A stretch of DNA of 64,000 nt from Dongia sedimenti (GTDB taxonomy: Bacteria > Pseudomonadota > Alphaproteobacteria > Dongiales > Dongiaceae). Both the position numbers and the translations under genes were made by a program. Numbering within the stretch: position 1 is the stretch's first letter; every line of letters begins with the position of its first letter. Positions 63,089 through 64,000 of this stretch are shown here, piece after piece. The stretch is taken from assembly GCA_030715195.1 (NCBI GenBank), contig JAUYVI010000002.1:779946-843945 (forward strand). The letters run 5' to 3'. A model generated the notes under the pieces. It did no database searches. It had not been told where the DNA came from and saw only the letters and a list, made by a program, of their open reading frames with translations.

Positions 63089-63720
63089 GTTTACGGATGC
63101 CGTCGTTTCGGACGGGCCGAACCCCGCGCAAGCCTCTGATAACGAGGGCCTTTCTCTCATCCGAGCGGCGAAGTTGATTCCGCGTTCTGTAAACCCTGGG
63201 TAAACCTCGCGGCGCTCTTTTCCTGTCTGTGTCGGGTCTGTGTTGCAGGTGCAGCAGACGCGGTGCGGCGGTGATCGGCGCAGCGCGCGTTCGGGTTTAC
63301 GGACGCCGCCGCTTTCGAGCGCGAGAAACCGGATCAAACCTCTGATGACGGCTGTCTTTTTGCATCAGAGCGGACGCGAGCGATTCTCCGTTCTGTAAAC
63401 CCTGGGTCAACCTTGCGACGCCTCCCGACCGGTCGCTGGCGCGTTCAAGAAGACGCGTGCAAAGTTCGAGGGCGAGGCCTTCGTCCCATGCGGGATGCGC
63501 AGAGAAACTTTTCCCTGTCTGGGTCGGGTCTGGGTTGCAGGTGCAGCAACGGGGCGTGCGGTGATCGGCGCACTCCCCTTCTCCTTTACGGGCCTCCGCT
63601 GTTTTGAGCGGCATAAAAACCGGATCAAGCCGCTGAAACGGAATGCTTCTACCGCTTCCGCGCGGGTGCATGCGATTCGTTATTCTGTAAAGGCTGGGGA
63701 AAGGTTGCGGATGCGCCGGT
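63089..63720. repeat. Three degenerate tandem copies of a roughly 200-290 bp non-coding repeat
   Basis: Each copy begins near GTTTACGG(A/G)(T/C)GCC (63089, 63295; 63593 in weaker form) and later has TTCTGTAAACCCTGGGTAAA or a variant (63185, 63391, 63683). The first two copies are each followed by the core CCTGTCTGTGTCGGGTCTGT and GTTGCAGGTGCAGCA (63222, 63514), then GGTGATCGGCGCA. That core matches the repeat in the DUF2280 gene. Short frames here are interrupted and not conserved between copies. Nothing else is seen in 63053-63928 apart from the promoter region of the last gene. Confidence 0.7.
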
Positions 63721-63928
63721 GTGATCGCGGCGCTCTGCTCCCATGAGCACATCGTCCGGCACGACTTTCGATGCAGAATTCACAATCTCAAACAGCGTGT
63801 AGATTATACCACGATCGACGCCGCTTGTCCGCCGCGGAGGCAGTGCGGGTGACGTAAAGGATTCTGTGTCAGGGCAAGGAAGGGGTACTCCAGATGTGAA
63901 CTGCCAAGCACACAAGAGGAGCACCCCC

Positions 63929-64000
63929 ATGCCACAGCAAGCTGCGACGATCACGAGTTTACCAATGGCTTTTGAAGTCGTGAAGGCAATGCAGGCGGAC
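63929..64000 (+). CDS. Partial CDS running off the window end, unknown product
   Basis: ATG at 63929 with AGAGGAG upstream opens a frame (MPQQAATITSLPM...) that is still open at the last base, giving 24 codons. Too short to name. The preceding 150 bp are relatively AT-rich (for example AGATTATACC) and could hold its promoter. Confidence 0.5.
   Translation, partial: MPQQAATITSLPMAFEVVKAMQAD

Noticed and set aside
63089..63720. Possible CRISPR array or iteron origin
   Set aside because: Only three degenerate, long and unequal copies, no uniform repeat-spacer pattern, no cas genes, and no replication initiator gene nearby.
63297..63752. Minus-strand frames of 70-210 codons in the repeat block as genes
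   Set aside because: They run through the repeat units with different frames in different copies and have no ribosome-binding sites or conserved domains.

Overview
The window is a high-GC (about two-thirds G+C) chromosomal segment of an alphaproteobacterium, most likely from the Rhodospirillales or a nearby soil lineage. The signs are many solute ABC transporters, GMC oxidoreductases, pyrrolysine-free MttB-type methyltransferases, a VPLPA-CTERM protein, and intergenic palindromes of the GTCAT...ATGAC type. I see no rRNA, tRNA, transposase or CRISPR array. Genes are densely packed and many neighbours overlap by 4 nt (ATGA).

Layout. 0.1-4.3 kb: a LuxR-type regulator, a VPLPA-CTERM protein, a Dabb protein, a duplicated DUF2280 protein with repeat-filled linkers, the remains of a vapBC toxin-antitoxin pair, and a long inverted repeat. 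4.4-9.2 kb: livFGMH plus a periplasmic binding protein. 9.3-12.4 kb: a membrane protein, MarR, ferredoxin-NADP reductase, DUF3606. 12.4-18.0 kb: an alpha-galactoside module (two sugar permeases, binding protein, AraC regulator, GH4 alpha-galactosidase) without its ATPase. 18.1-25.4 kb: isochorismatase-like hydrolase, hemerythrin, PBP4, an MttB homologue, a ketopantoate-reductase family protein, an acyl-CoA synthetase. 25.4-30.4 kb: gamma-glutamyltransferase, a GntR regulator with recognisable operators, and a polar amino acid ABC transporter.

30.4-51.2 kb is the most coherent part: a vitamin B6 (pyridoxine) catabolic locus. Pyridoxine 4-oxidase, pyridoxamine-pyruvate aminotransferase, pyridoxal 4-dehydrogenase and 4-pyridoxolactonase are all present, with the active-site residues known for the Mesorhizobium loti enzymes in the oxidase, the aminotransferase and the lactonase. 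The lactonase gene is the last of a run of ten same-strand genes that starts with a gentisate/salicylate-type bicupin dioxygenase and continues with an LVIVD protein, a RidA-like protein, a GST, a close relative of the FHMPC 5-dehydrogenase, and a BMP/PnrA-type ABC transporter. A divergent operon holds a GntR regulator, an NMT1/THI5-type ABC transporter, a second GMC oxidoreductase and a DHDPS-family lyase. The known late enzymes (HMPDC decarboxylase, the flavin-dependent MHPC oxygenase, AAMS hydrolase) are not here. A ring-cleaving bicupin and an imine-hydrolase-like protein are. This raises the possibility of a different ring-opening route acting on 4-pyridoxate or HMPDC, which resemble aza-salicylates.

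51.2-64 kb: an MFS transporter, a tautomerase, an SDR lacking the catalytic Tyr, a LysR regulator behind a triple palindrome, a DMT exporter, a second MttB homologue, bacteriohemerythrin, a PAS protein, a redoxin-2OG dioxygenase fusion, UDP-glucose dehydrogenase with UDP-glucose 4-epimerase, and a Bcr/CflA exporter. It ends in an 876-bp gene-free stretch with three degenerate copies of a repeat that shares a 28-bp core with the DUF2280 gene 60 kb away, then the first codons of a truncated gene. Assignments come from reading motifs and from remembered family sequences; no database search was run.
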